Assembly: GCA_949825045.1 (NCBI GenBank)
Contig: OX463818.1
Coordinates: 33,062,906 to 33,126,905 of the forward strand
DNA from: Argyresthia goedartella
Lineage: Eukaryota > Arthropoda > Insecta > Lepidoptera > Argyresthiidae
Direction of reading: 5' to 3'
DNA length: 64,000 nt
Shown: piece after piece, positions 11,100 through 22,886 of the stretch
Numbering within the stretch: position 1 is the first letter of the stretch
Layout: each line of letters opens with the position of its first letter
Translations under genes and position numbers: made by a program
Notes under the pieces: model-generated
What the model was told of the DNA's origin: nothing
Databases searched by the model: none
What the model saw: the letters and a program-made list of their open reading frames with translations, nothing else

Positions 11100-11815
11100 T
11101 TCTCAAAAAAGATGTACATTTGTGAAGAAAAACTTGTCGCAAAAGTTAAAGTGAGAAAATATTAATAAAATACTGTAATTTTCTTGAAAAAATTGAAGGG
11201 AAATAAAGAAAATATAGGCCTTACTAGGTTTTTAGACATCAAACATAGAAAATACTTCATAACATAGTGTAAAACATCAGATTCTCATAGACGTCATTTG
11301 CTCTTCCATACAAAATCTTTTTGTCACTGTGGGTACCAACGACATTGCTTCTTCAAAAAATATTATTTATCGTATGTCTAACGTTTCAGGTTTCTCTGAT
11401 TAGCACCGTAGTATAATATAGATTAAGGTTTGAAATAGTCCATAGCCTGCTTTCTTTAAGATATTTTCATTTCACGCAAAAAACAAAATGTCTCACATTT
11501 CTACATTTTAGTCACGTACTTTTTCCTCACACAATATCGTAGTAGTTTTTTTATATTTCTGAACGAATCTTTAGCACTTTTACTGGCAACACTATAAACG
11601 TCCTTATTGGCGGATGGCCAAATGTCAGTGTCATATTTTTTCTCTTCTGGACCGAATTTTCTGCGACCGCCTGCTGTTTTACTATTTCGATACAAAACGA
11701 AAATATTACTGTTTACTGGGTAAGCACTCCTGAAATGTTTATCAAGATAATAAAGTTATGTGGTAGGACATTTGTTCAAGTGAATTATAATCGTTAAATA
11801 TGGGACATGAAAATA
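11100..11815. other. Intergenic stretch, no gene recognised
   Basis: AT-rich sequence. One minus-strand open frame (11501-11695, 64 codons) is rich in K, R and S, but it has no motif I can name and no neighbouring exon that supports it. Confidence 0.45.
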
Positions 11816-11939
11816 AATAGGGGACATGAAAAGAGCCTCCCAGTGTGGTGCACGCTTTATACCTACTTAAGCACCCGGCGTCCCCTGGAAGCAGCTACTA
11901 GCATCAACAAGCAGTAGGCTGACAAATCTTTTCACCACG

Positions 11940-13172
11940 ATGGCCATCCGTAAGATCCAAGCTCGCAATATACGACCCTTATCAGGGCCTGCCTTGACAG
12001 TTCTCTCTATTAATATAGAGGGCTTCTCAGCGGACAAAGCAATTTTACTTGCTGAGCTGTGCCATATAAATAAGACTGACGTTTTGTGCGTACAAGAAAC
12101 GCACCGAGGCCCAAACAACCCGAGGCCGGATATAATGAATATGACCCGTATCATCGAACGACCTCATCTCGAGTACGGCAGCGCGATCTACACCAAACCT
12201 GGTACGCACGTGAAGTCCGCCCACCTAACAGACGACAATAATGTGGAGATACTGACCGTGGAGTTGTCGGACGCCACTGTAACATCCGTATACAAACCCC
12301 CCAACAACCCGTTCCAATTCACAGCGACACCCAATTTCGGCAACACGATAACCAGAATTGTCACTGGAGATTTCAATAGTCATAGCGTCGCATGGGGGTA
12401 CAGGGAAACGGACGGAAATGGAGAAGCCGTTGAGGAATGGAGCGAGGCCAATAACCTTGCACTGATCCACGACCCAAAGCTACCGGCATCCTTCAACAGT
12501 GGCAGATGGAAAAGGGGATACAACCCAGACTTAATCTTCGCTAGCTCAAACATTAGCTCCCAATGCCGAAAACGAGTTGCACGGCCGATCCCACGCACCC
12601 AACACAGACCCATCTTCTGTGAAGTAAACGCTGCAATCGAACCTACTATAGTCCCGTTCCGGAGGCGTTTCAACTTCAACAAAGCGGATTGGGAGAAGTT
12701 CGCAACTACTTTAGATAGCAGGATTCACACCATCGAGGCCACGCCAAATAACTACAGCTCATTCATTGATGTGATTAAGGAAATATCGCGCAGGACTATT
12801 CCGAGGGGCTGTGCCACATCTTATGTCCCAGGACTAACTGGCGACACTGCCGGACTTCTGCAGGAATACCAGACTGCCTTTGAAAGAGACCCTTTTTCAG
12901 AAAACACTACCGCCCTCGGTGAAGCTCTAATGCAGTGTATCGGTGAAACCCGACGGAAAAAATGGCAAGACCTGGTCGAGTCGGTTGACATGACGCACAA
13001 CAGTAAGAAAGCCTGGTCTACAATCAAGAAACTAACTGGTACCCAGAACTCTTCTGGAGAATATACAAATGTTACTGCAAACCAGGTCGCCCACCAACTG
13101 CTGCTGAATGGCAAGACTAAACCCCTCCCAGGAGCTAGGAAGATCCTTAGGAACCCGGCCACCGAGACGTAA
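11940..13172 (+). pseudogene. Non-LTR retrotransposon ORF2, endonuclease half
   Basis: Endonuclease motifs are clear: 'LTVLSINIEGF', 'VLCVQETHRG' (catalytic E), 'SVYKPPNNP', 'IVTGDFNSHS', 'NPDLIFAS' and 'RTQHRPIF'. The linker before the RT follows. The start at 11940 (ATGGCC in 'cacgATGGCC') is a good initiation context and immediately precedes the first endonuclease motif. The frame stops at 13170-13172. The reverse transcriptase is in another frame overlapping from 13108, so a frameshift lies in that overlap. The element is GC-richer than its surroundings, suggesting a more recent arrival. Confidence 0.87.
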
Positions 13173-14897
13173 TGCTTTCAGCCGCGAAGAGATGATTGCC
13201 GCGATTAGAAGGCTGAAAAGCGGGAAGGCGTGTGGACTCGACGACCTCACTGTCGAACAGATAAAGCATTTCGGCCCTGTGACGGTGGATTGGGTTCTGA
13301 GGCTTTTCAACAACTGTCTGGAAACCAAGAAGATCCCAAAAGAATGGCGCAAGGCCCGTGTCATCGCGCTACTCAAGCCGGGCAAACCAGTTAATGACCC
13401 CAAAAGTTTTCGTCCAATCTCCCTACTATGCCACCTATACAAGCTGTTCGAAAGGATCCTTCTTGGCCGTCTTACTCCATACATCGACGATAAACTGATC
13501 CCAGAACAGGCAGGTTTCCGACCCGGCAAGTCTTGCACATCGCAAGTTCTCAACCTGACCCAGCACATTGAAGATGGATTTGAGAAAGGGAAAATCACGG
13601 GTGTCGCTTTCGTGGATTTATCGGCGGCCTATGACACTGTGAACACCAGCGTAATGATTAAAAAGCTGTATGAGATCACGGGCGATTATGACTTCTGCCA
13701 GATCGTAGGACAGCTCCTCAGTAACCGCCGGTTTCAAGTTAACCTGCGAACCCAGAAGAGCCGTTGGAGAAATCAGCGTAATGGATTGCCACAGGGTAGT
13801 GTCCTGGCGCCAAGTCTGTTCAACATATATACAAATGACCAGCCTAGGACACAGGATACCAGAAGCTTCATATACGCTGACGACCTAGCACTCGCGGCTC
13901 AATCGGACACCTTCGAGAGCGTGGAGGGAATAATTTCCTCTTCCCTGAACAAGCTTGGCGAATACTATGCTGCTAACGGTCTGAAGCCAAACCCAGCCAA
14001 AACCGAGGTCTGTGCATACCATCTCCGCAATAGGGATGCTAAAAGGGAACTTAACATCACATGGAGAGACGTAAAACTGTCCCACAACAGTTTCCCTAAG
14101 TACCTCGGCGTAACCCTAGACAGAAGCCTGACAATGAAGCAGCATTGCACGAAGACCCAACAAAAAGTTTGCACACGCAACAACCTGCTCAAGAGGCTGA
14201 CCACGACATCCTGGGGAGCAAAGCCAACCGTCCTGCGCACCACAACTCTGGCGCTGTGCTACTCTGCGGCTGAGTACGCCTGCCCTGTGTGGGAACGTTC
14301 AACGCACGCAAAGCTGGTCGACGTGGCATTGAACGAGTCATGTCGATTCATAACGGGCTGTCTGAAACCCACACTAACCGACAAGCTGTACCAGCTAGCA
14401 GGAATAGCCCCCCCAGAGGTTCGGAGATCTGTCTCTAGCTCGGTTGAAAGGTCAAAGCAGCCACATGACAGACGGCATCCCCTGTTCAACCATGTACCAG
14501 CCAGGCCCAGGCTGCGTTCCAGAAAAAGCTTCCTGCACTCAGTGCAGCCGCTAAGTCAACCAGCTCAAACTACTCGCCTCGCCAGGTGGCAGTCACGACT
14601 GAACCCTACAGACCCGAGCAACTGCGTGAAAGAGAAACTAGCTGAAGGATACAAGCTCAGCTGGCCGATCTGGAAATCTCTCAACCGTCTCAGAGCTGGA
14701 GTGGGGAGGTCCAGAGCTAACCTGGCGAGGTGGGGCATCATCTCGGAACTAGACACGGCGTGCGTCTGTTCCCGAGACAGACGATTGCGCACATGACTGG
14801 GTGCCCTGCGTGCCCGACAACCTGCACGGACGAGGAGCTGTATAAGGCTACCGAGCGAGCTATTGCGGTTGCGGCCTTTTGGGCCGCCCGTATCTGA
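13108..14897 (+). pseudogene. Non-LTR retrotransposon ORF2, reverse transcriptase half
   Basis: The motifs are 'GKACGLDDLTVEQI', 'SFRPISLLCHLYKLFERI', 'QAGFRPGKSCTSQV', 'FVDLSAAYDTVN', 'LPQGSVLAPSLFNIYTND', the catalytic 'IYADDLAL' and 'KYLGVTLDR'. The main frame ends at 14796. Another frame continues the natural C-terminus, 'RQTIAHMTGCPACP' through 'FWAARI', stopping at 14895-14897, so a second frameshift lies near 14770. The C-terminal CCHC-like zinc knuckle is still readable. A GAA-rich tail (about 14918-14929) marks the 3' end. Similar proteins are usually labelled jockey-like; there is no RNase H domain. Confidence 0.87.
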
Positions 14898-14939
14898 GAT
14901 GACCGTCGACTCGAAAAGAAGAAGAAGATCGTTAAATCA

Positions 14940-15365
14940 ATGTCGAACAAAAAATCTTCTTCTGACGAGTTTTTTAGGTTATATTTTTCTTACTGTTTCG
15001 TTATTTTTCGTCAAGTAACGAAATAGTATTGTGTAAAGCTGGGTATACACTAATACCCTATCCTAAGAAATGAGTGTTGTTTTGTTCGTTTTTCTTTTAT
15101 GTATTCATAAGCCGCTCCTTAGGTTTTGATGAAACTTAAGAGAGTTGTACCCATGGCATAGGTGAAGATTTATTTTAAATTTTAATTTGCCTCCGATCAA
15201 AAATATTAGATTAAAAATAAATAACATGAGATTACAAAAACAAAAATAACGATTAAAAACATTGTCGGTTGAAAGTAAGCCAAGATACCATTCACCTCCC
15301 AGTACAAAGGGTAAAGAACCTCTAGGACAAAGGGTAAGCCCCACTTAAATATTTCCCATCAAAAC
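14940..15365. other. Gene-free stretch before the next retroelement
   Basis: AT-rich sequence without a supported gene. Its right part (from about 15080) may be the 5' region of the following non-LTR element, because the endonuclease starts immediately after it. Confidence 0.4.
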
Positions 15366-18057
15366 ATGCAGGGGCTACCTGGCAAAGAACTTGTATTAGA
15401 ATTATTTCTTAATCATTCAGACACCGATGTTATCTGTATTACAGAACACTGGTTAAAGGAAAATATGATGTCTTTTAACATAAATAATTACAAAATTGTC
15501 AGTTGTTACAATAGAAAGACTGCTGATATAGGTGGTTCTTTAATCTTAGTGAAAAATAATATTAAGGTGAAACAACGGAAAGATATTCTTGCACTTACTG
15601 TAGAAAGACAAATAGAGGTATCCTGTGTTGAGTTGGATAGCCATATTATTGTTTGTGTCTACAGACCTCCGAGAGATGAAAACGGCCAATTTTGAAATGT
15701 TCGAGAAAATTATGGAGGATGCCCTCATTAAACTTTGTAATAGCAGAAAAAAGTTAATTATTATACAACATTGAAACAACGATTAATAACTCTGTTCAAA
15801 TCATTTAATTTATGTCATATATTTCTAGAGCCAACTAGAATTACACTTACCAGCCAAACTTGCTTAGATAACGTTTTCTGTGACTGTGCATTCACAAGTA
15901 AAAATGTAATTAACTGCTTATCCTCAGATCACAGGGGTCAAACAGTTTCATTCCCAATTGCCAGTAAAAATAGGACTAATCCATCATTTTATAGGCCTAT
16001 TACATCCCATAGACTAGAGAAGTATATGAAAAAGTTAGATATAAATTTGCCAGTACCGGATTTTGATGAACAGAACCCAAACAAAATCTACTCAGACTTC
16101 TTCAACATTATTCAGACAGAATTCAATAAAGTTTTTAAATTAAAGAAAGTGAGTGACTACAACGGTAAATCTAAATTTAATGACTGGGCAAAATTTGGAA
16201 TTCGTAAAAGTAGAGTTATCTTATATGACCTTTATGAACAAAAAACCTATAACTTTGATCGAAAATTTCATGACTATGTTAAAAAAATCCAAAACTTTCA
16301 AGTTGGTTTGTAGAACTGCAAAAACTTTACACATTAATAGAAAAATTCAAATAATAGAATGAAAACAGTTTGGCAAATAATAAATCGCGAAACTGGCAAA
16401 GTTATACCAAGGGACAATGCTTTCTGCCTAAAGATAGGTGATGATGTTGTTAAATCCAGCGCTGATGTTGCTCGAGCTTTTGAAACATTCTTCACCAATG
16501 TACCCTTACTCACAACAGACCGTCTAAATTCATCTCCATATGAAGCAGAGACTTTATTAAAAAATAACACTAGCGTCAGTAATGTATATTTAAAATTTCA
16601 TCATGTATATCCCCAGGACATTGTCAAAACGTTTAACTTACTTAACTTAAAAAATACGGAAGACCTGTGGGGTATATCAGTCAAAGTCATTGGTTCAGTA
16701 ATTCTAGTTATATATTCAATAAATGTGTTGACGATGGGGCTTTCCCAGACCTCATGAAACACAGTAAACTGATACCTCTGTTCAAGTCGGGAGATAAGGG
16801 TGATCCTTCAAATTTCAGACCAATATCTGTTCTTCCAACACTAAGTAAAATATTTGAAAAGATTATACCCAATCAAATGCTCTCACACTTCAACCGTACA
16901 AAACAACTCCACGCCAAACAATACGGTTTCACTAGGGGTAAATCGACTACGGATGCAGGTATTACCCTTATATCTCATATTTATTCTGCATGGGAGGCCG
17001 CACAGGATGCTATCGGAGTTTTTTGCGACCTGTCGAAGGCGTTTGATTGTGTTGATCATAATACGCTATTAATTAAATTAAACCATTACGGAGTTAGAAA
17101 TAAAGCGTTGGATCTACTAGGATCATACCTAAGCAATAGAATTCAAAAGGCAGAAGTTAACGGCGTAAAATCTGATGGATCGGGTGTTAAAATTGGCGTT
17201 CCACAAGGTTCCATATTAGGCCCTTTCTTATTCCTGGTATATATTAATGATCTGCCTTTCATGGTGGAGAAATTAACTGACATAGTGTTGTTTGCTGATG
17301 ATACTTCAATGGTCTTCAAAATTGAAAGACAAAAAGGAGATTTTGATGATGTTAATGGTGTGTTTTTCTTTAACCTTGAATTGGTTCACAGTTAATAATT
17401 TATTATTAAACTCTGGTAAAACCAAGTGTATCAAATTCTCACTTCCAAATGTCAGGCAAGTTGAGACCAGTTTAGTGCAGTGGGGACCCCACATAGATAA
17501 ATTGGCTGGTAAATTAAGTTCTGCGGCTTACGCTGTTAGGAACATCAGACAAAACACGGATGTGGCTACATCTAGGCTAGTATATTTTAGTTACTTTCAT
17601 AGTGTCATGTCCTATGGTATCTTGTTGTGGGGAAAAGCAGCGGATATTCAAACTATTTTTATTTTACAGAAAAGAGCTATTCGAGCAATTTATAATTTAA
17701 AACGAACAGACTCCTTAAGAGAGCTTTTTTAAAGAAATTGACATACTAACAGTAGCTAGTCAATTTATTTTCGAAAATATAATGTATGTACGCAAGAACC
17801 TTACAACATTTTCCAAACTTAGCGATAGCTGTAATGTTAACCTAAGAAATAATCACAGACTATGTGCGCCCCGTTTTAGACTCGCAAAGGTTAGCAATTA
17901 TTTCAAGGGTCAGTGCATTCTCTACTACAATAAGATACCTCTGGAGATTTTGAAATTGCCATTTGAGCAATTTAAAAAGCATGTTAAAGCGACTTTGTCG
18001 AAAAAGGGATATTACAATGTTCAAGATTACTTAAATGACAGGACTGTATGGGGTTAA
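15366..18057 (+). pseudogene. Decayed non-LTR retrotransposon (jockey/CR1 group) endonuclease-reverse transcriptase
   Basis: Consecutive frames preserve one polyprotein. The endonuclease (15366-15695) has 'ICITEHWLKE' and 'VCVYRPPRDE'. The central GDFN block is deleted, and the endonuclease end is at 15771-15960 ('LSSDHRGQTVSF'). The linker (to 16313) and the RT (16359-17395) follow: 'SNFRPISVLPTLSKIFEKI', 'YGFTRGKSTTDA', 'FCDLSKAFDCVDH', 'VPQGSILGPFLFLVYINDL', catalytic 'LFADDTSMVF'. The RT C-terminus spans 17292-18057. At about 17460-17480 the usual 'FLGITLD' segment is missing. At least five frame changes are needed, so it is dead. Confidence 0.85.
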
Positions 18058-18325
18058 TCTAGCTCAACACAGACCTTGCTGTTAATAGTTTTGTAATTAT
18101 TTATTTCTGCTTATTAATCATAACAATTAAATTTTTCATATTTGTATTAGTTAAGAGCACAACCTATTTTTAAAAGAGATCTAAAAATCAATCTGTGGGA
18201 GTTTCTACGCCCTTCTTCTCCCACAGTGGTCCAATATAGAGAAGCGGCAAAAAATGACGTTTGCTAAGAATATGTAAATATCTACAGTAATAAAGTACTT
18301 TGACTATTGACTATTGACTATTGTA
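18058..18325 (+). repeat. 3' UTR and TTGACTA-repeat tail of the non-LTR element
   Basis: The tail ends with 'gaatatgtaaatatctacag' followed by (ttgacta)n at about 18298-18322, a typical non-LTR 3' terminus. The same tail phrase recurs at about 34650, and the region after the stop recurs inverted at 11005-11095. Confidence 0.8.
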
Positions 18326-18488
18326 CATTTTGACCTGAGTGGGTTAGCTGATTTCTAAGGAGAAGTAGAAAATAAAGTTTCTCTGATCAAATTGGTTTCT
18401 TTGTGGACGTTGCTCAGAGTGATGTCCCTAAAATAATAGTAACTTTTGGCTAGGGGTCCAAAATTAACCCTGTATTTTAAACGAAAAT

Positions 18489-21400
18489 TTGTTATTTACA
18501 GAGATGCCACCAAAAACGGCTGCCGAAAGGCAGAAAAAATATCGAGATAAGTTAAAAAATGAGAATCCTCAGAAATACAAAGAAAGGCGTTTAAAACATC
18601 TGGAAAAGGTTAAAGAAAATATAAGAAAGAAAAAAATGTCACTGACTGAAGCAGAAAAACAGGACCAGCTTAAAAAATGGAGAAAGCAAAATTCAGATAG
18701 AGCTAAAAATAGGAAAGAGGATGCAGGAGCAAAAGATTATCTAAAAACCGGTTATGCATCGGCATCGCATACTAATAACGATAGTGAAAAAAGTGTCGTC
18801 AATAAAACCAGATTGCGAGTGTTGAATGAAGAAAATGCGGAATTAAAAAGAAAAAATGCAAATCTCAGAAGACAAAATTATCGATTGAAACATGAATTAA
18901 TCAATCTGAAGCAGAAATTAACCGCAAGTAGTAGTGGTGAATCTGCTATTGTCGCAGAATTTGGCAACGAAACACCGGTGACGAAAAGTAACACCTTTTT
19001 GGAGGCTTCTATACCAAATGTCTCTAACGAAGAAAAAGAGAAGGTTAAAAAGAAATTAGTTTTGCTGAACACTTTAACAGAGTCCATAAAGATACAATAT
19101 GATAAAGCAGATACCAAGGAAAAGAAAAGTGTCTTGAAAAATCTAGCTACGCATGAAATGGTCAATAAATACAAACAGAAAACAAATATCACACATATTC
19201 TCGGACTTAAGGGAAGAATGAGAGTTATTAAAGCAAGAACTTCAAGACCAAAATACAGACAAGAACTTGATGCCTTTTTCAAAAGGGACGATGTGAGCAG
19301 ACCAAGCGCTGGAAAGAGTGAATGTAAAACGAAAAACAAACAAGATGCAAAAACGATATTTAACTGAACCATTATACAAGCTTCATAAATAATACCAAGC
19401 CGAAGGCGGAAGAGCATCTTACCTTTTGTCGTTTCCGACCATTTTACGTTGTTTATCCAAAAATCCAAGATCGGAACACATGTGCTTGTGTAAAACATAC
19501 TAACATGCAGTTCAAAACTGCAGCTTTGAAGAGGTTAGGTGTGCTTCAATCATCGGATTTGGACGATATTTTGGGTGAAGTTACTTGCTCAGCCGCAGAG
19601 TTCAAATGTTTTTACTCAGAATGTCCGAATCGCAAGGATAAGGTACCAACACTTGACCCAAGTATTGATGCAAATCTCCCCACACAGTGGCTACAGTGGA
19701 AAATCATAACACATACAGGACTAAAGAAAAATGTGAAGAAAAACAAACAAAAAAATATGCTAAACAAATAGTTAATGGGACAGTCGGTTCCTTAACCAAA
19801 GAATTCCTCGAAGACCTACAAAAATTCAAAACGCATCATTATAATGTCATCCATCAATACCAATCATGGAAAAAATGCAAAAATAACTTTGGAGACTAGA
19901 CTTGGGTAACTCGAGAGTAAGATATAATATGACACACATATCGCTTGACGTCCATTATATCCTAGTTACATCCCAGCGATATGAATCATATCTTACTCCC
20001 CAAACAAATCTCGCTCTCTCTGCCCAGGCTACACTAAACACAGTTGTGCGAGAACAAACCAACAAAACCAGACGTCTTCCAGTTTTAAAATGTCACTATT
20101 AGGCAAACAACAACCTTATCACCTTAACATTTGGTCAACATTTGGTCCACATCTTGTTGGCAAATACACAATTGACCAAACCAACCACACGTATTTCAGT
20201 CTTAAATGTAACTTTTAGGCGAATAGCAACCTTATCACCTTAATCCTTCGTCCAAATTTGAGCCGGATATCTAGTAGTAGCGATAGCGAAGGCAAACACA
20301 CACTAACCGCACCGAACGAATCGACGGCGCCGAAGGAATCTACCACGCTGCTCTCGCGCGTTGCTCTGTCGCACTCGCACGCCACGCATGACCGGATAAG
20401 CATGGATAGGTGTGCGTTCATCTGTACACCAGAGCGAGATTCGCGGAAACGAACACGTGGGTTTTTTCGGCTATCATCGGTTGGATTAAGATGAGCGAGA
20501 AAGAGTATGTGTTTGTCATACTATAATAGGCATAATGTTTTCAAAAGTTTGCTTATTGATTTGAATCTTATCGCATTGCAATAAGCTCGAAAAGCAATAA
20601 AAAATCTATGGTATATAACGTTCATAATAATGTATGAAGAAGCTATGGAGGCCTCAGTTCGCTGCCAAGGCAAAAGTGATCAAGGGATCGAAGCGGGCAA
20701 TAAAAAGTGGTCTCTAGGTAAGTTGGTTAAGGCATAGTTCAAATGGTGAAATTAAAATGCAACTGTTGCAATTCGTTTGTTTATATATTTTGTATTGAGT
20801 AGGTTATTTTTCGAGACTCTTCCAACACATCAACTCATTAAACAAATGAGCCTTGTGAGATAAAAGAGTAAGAAATAAGTGGGAGTTGGAGCGTTATGAG
20901 AAGCCATAGATTTGAATGAGTGAGATATGATAGAGATATAATGTGTCACCGAATCAATAGATATGAGATATGATTACTCCTGATAAAGACACACTTTGCG
21001 CAAGTCTATTGGAGACGACGAATTCGTTCTTATTTGTGATTTTTCCGAAAATTTTGCTTGCAAGCAAGCAGAGGAAATACAGGCCGTACATTTTGGCGCA
21101 AGCAGGAACCAAATAACACTCCACACAAGTGTACTATACAGAAAAAATGAGAAGCCTTTATCGGTATGCTCAATTTCACCAATAAATGAGCATGGTCCCG
21201 GTGCTATTTGGGCCCACCTGGACCCTATTCTGCAATACTGTACCAAAGAGCTAAATATGAAGAAAATACATGTTTTTTCCGACAGTCCTGCTACACAATG
21301 CCGGCAAAAGAATAATTTCTACATGTTCCAGAAAAGGTGTTCTGACTACGGATTACAATTTAGTAGGTACATGGAATTTTTTTGAAGCATCCCACGGAAA

Positions 21401-21605
21401 GGGACCGGCGGACGGCATCAAACGACAGCTAGACTACCAAATAGCTCACGGTCATGATATTACAAACGCACAAGAGGCATATGACTACCTGAAAGGTAAC
21501 ACCAAGGTTAAAATCTTTTATGTGCCTGAAAACGAAGTTCTAGTTCGAAGTCGAGAGAGTAATCTTGAACAATGTAATATCCCTTTTTCGACAAAGTCGC
21601 TTTAA
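18489..21605 (+). pseudogene. HGKG/DDE-like transposase-like gene, copy 1 (broken)
   Basis: I cannot assign this family. The first frame (18504-19367; 'MPPKTAAERQKKYRDKLKN') is strongly basic, with a coiled-coil-like segment and 'FFKRDDVSRPSAGKSEC'. Frames to 19890 continue with 'RNTCACVKHTNM' and a Cys-rich piece ('CFYSECPNRKD'). After a hAT-like insert at 19897-21008 the candidate catalytic core follows: D in 'LICDFSENF' (21038), D in 'VFSDSPATQCRQKNN' (21281), E in 'FFEASHGKGPADG' (21384). The first D and second D are 80 residues apart, exactly as in copy 2. Frameshifts occur near 19360, 19770 and 21362. An intron acceptor 'tttacag' lies just before the ATG. The D-D-E pattern suggests an RNase H-fold transposase; that is inference. 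Confidence 0.6.
19897..21008. mobile_element. Non-autonomous hAT-like element inside copy 1 of the HGKG gene
   Basis: The 1112-bp insert is flanked by an exact 8-bp duplication TTGGAGAC (19889-19896 and 21009-21016). Its ends are short inverted repeats: 'TAGACTTGGGTAA' on the left and, reverse-complemented, 'TAGACTTGCGCAA' on the right. Duplication length and terminal pattern are those of hAT elements. No transposase is encoded. Removing the insert and one duplication restores the reading frame '..NNFGDDEFVLICDF' of the host gene. Confidence 0.88.
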
Positions 21606-22135
21606 AATTGTTTTTAAATTGCTCAAATGGCAATTTTAACTTGTGTTCCACCTCTTTATAGTTTCGGTTGTTACATGTACAACATCAGGGAACCACATGT
21701 GAGCAACATGCCGCAAACAAAGAGAGTTTGTCTGTCGAAGGAGTTGGAAGTATTGACCTTGGTCTCTCAGGCAACAGAACCAATACTCCAACAGCTACTC
21801 CCTTGCATCTGCAGCTGTTAATACCAGACACCGTCTTCGGCGCCTCCTAAATGGTGTGTTTCACCTGTTCCTTGAGATTCCGATGATTGTTGTGTTTTGC
21901 AGAGAGGTCGTGGGCAGGTGAACTTAATAGGTTGGGGAGAGGAGATTTGTTTGGGTAACCGATGTCGATGGTGGGTGGGATGAAGGAACTCTGAAAGATG
22001 GCTCTGCTGAAGCTGCAATCAGCTGCATTTTCCGCAGTTTAATCAAGCTGAATTTGCAATTTTTTGCCACTATTTTCGAAGGCCTGATCAAAAACATATA
22101 TCATCAGAAATACTGGCAAAGATCAATATCAATTA
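21606..22135. other. Possible downstream part of HGKG copy 1
   Basis: Short open frames, for example 21627-21850, could be decayed 3' exons of the HGKG gene, because copy 2 also continues with short acidic exons. I see no clear alignment. The stretch ends at the TA duplication of the pogo-like element. Confidence 0.3.
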
Positions 22136-22886
22136 CCGTCAACTGCCCATACTTCGCCTTTCGTACTAAACTTCGCCTAATTTTATAAAAACCCCAATAA
22201 CTAATTTTGTATAAGTACATGAAGAACGAAAAATGATTTTTGAACGCATTAGATAATTTACTTATGGCAGCATTTAGCTTTTTTTTTGGGCTGACTTCAT
22301 GTTGTTTCCTGTCATTCCGTCCTCTTAAAGCTGTTTGGGTAGCGGCGTTTTTGCGCGAAACGCATTTTGTCTAGTTTTATGTGACCAATAGCCGAAAGGT
22401 AAGCTTTCTTCACCTACAATTTAAGAATAAACTGTTTCTGCCCTTTTTAGAAAAAAATACGCCTGAAGCCTATCTATTATCTATCTATTATCTATTACAT
22501 TTTGTAAGTTATTTGATGAATTGTTATTGTTGTCGAGTTCTACCTCACATAGAGTCCAAACTTCGCCTAGGGTTAGGGTTGTCACATTTACTTACCTTTT
22601 CTAAATGTATTATGTACTTACCTAATTTTGGTTGGTGGGTCAAGTTGGGGGCGGGTTGAGGCGTTTGGGTAAACGCATGGGGGCACTATGGGAATCCTAG
22701 CCGTGACATACCCATAATATTTTTTTCCCTTTAAAATTTTTGTTTTTGGTTCTGTAAAAAAATTCAACATCCTCGTATGAATACTGTATATTCTTATTCA
22801 TCAATTAATTGTACATAATTGATTTAGTTTTTTATAATTCATTTGTTACAAGCATTCATATTTTGTTACAGGAACATTCTTATAAA

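Noticed and set aside
11501..11695. Minus-strand open frame of 64 codons rich in K, R and S
   Set aside because: Short, no motif, and no adjoining exon; left as intergenic.
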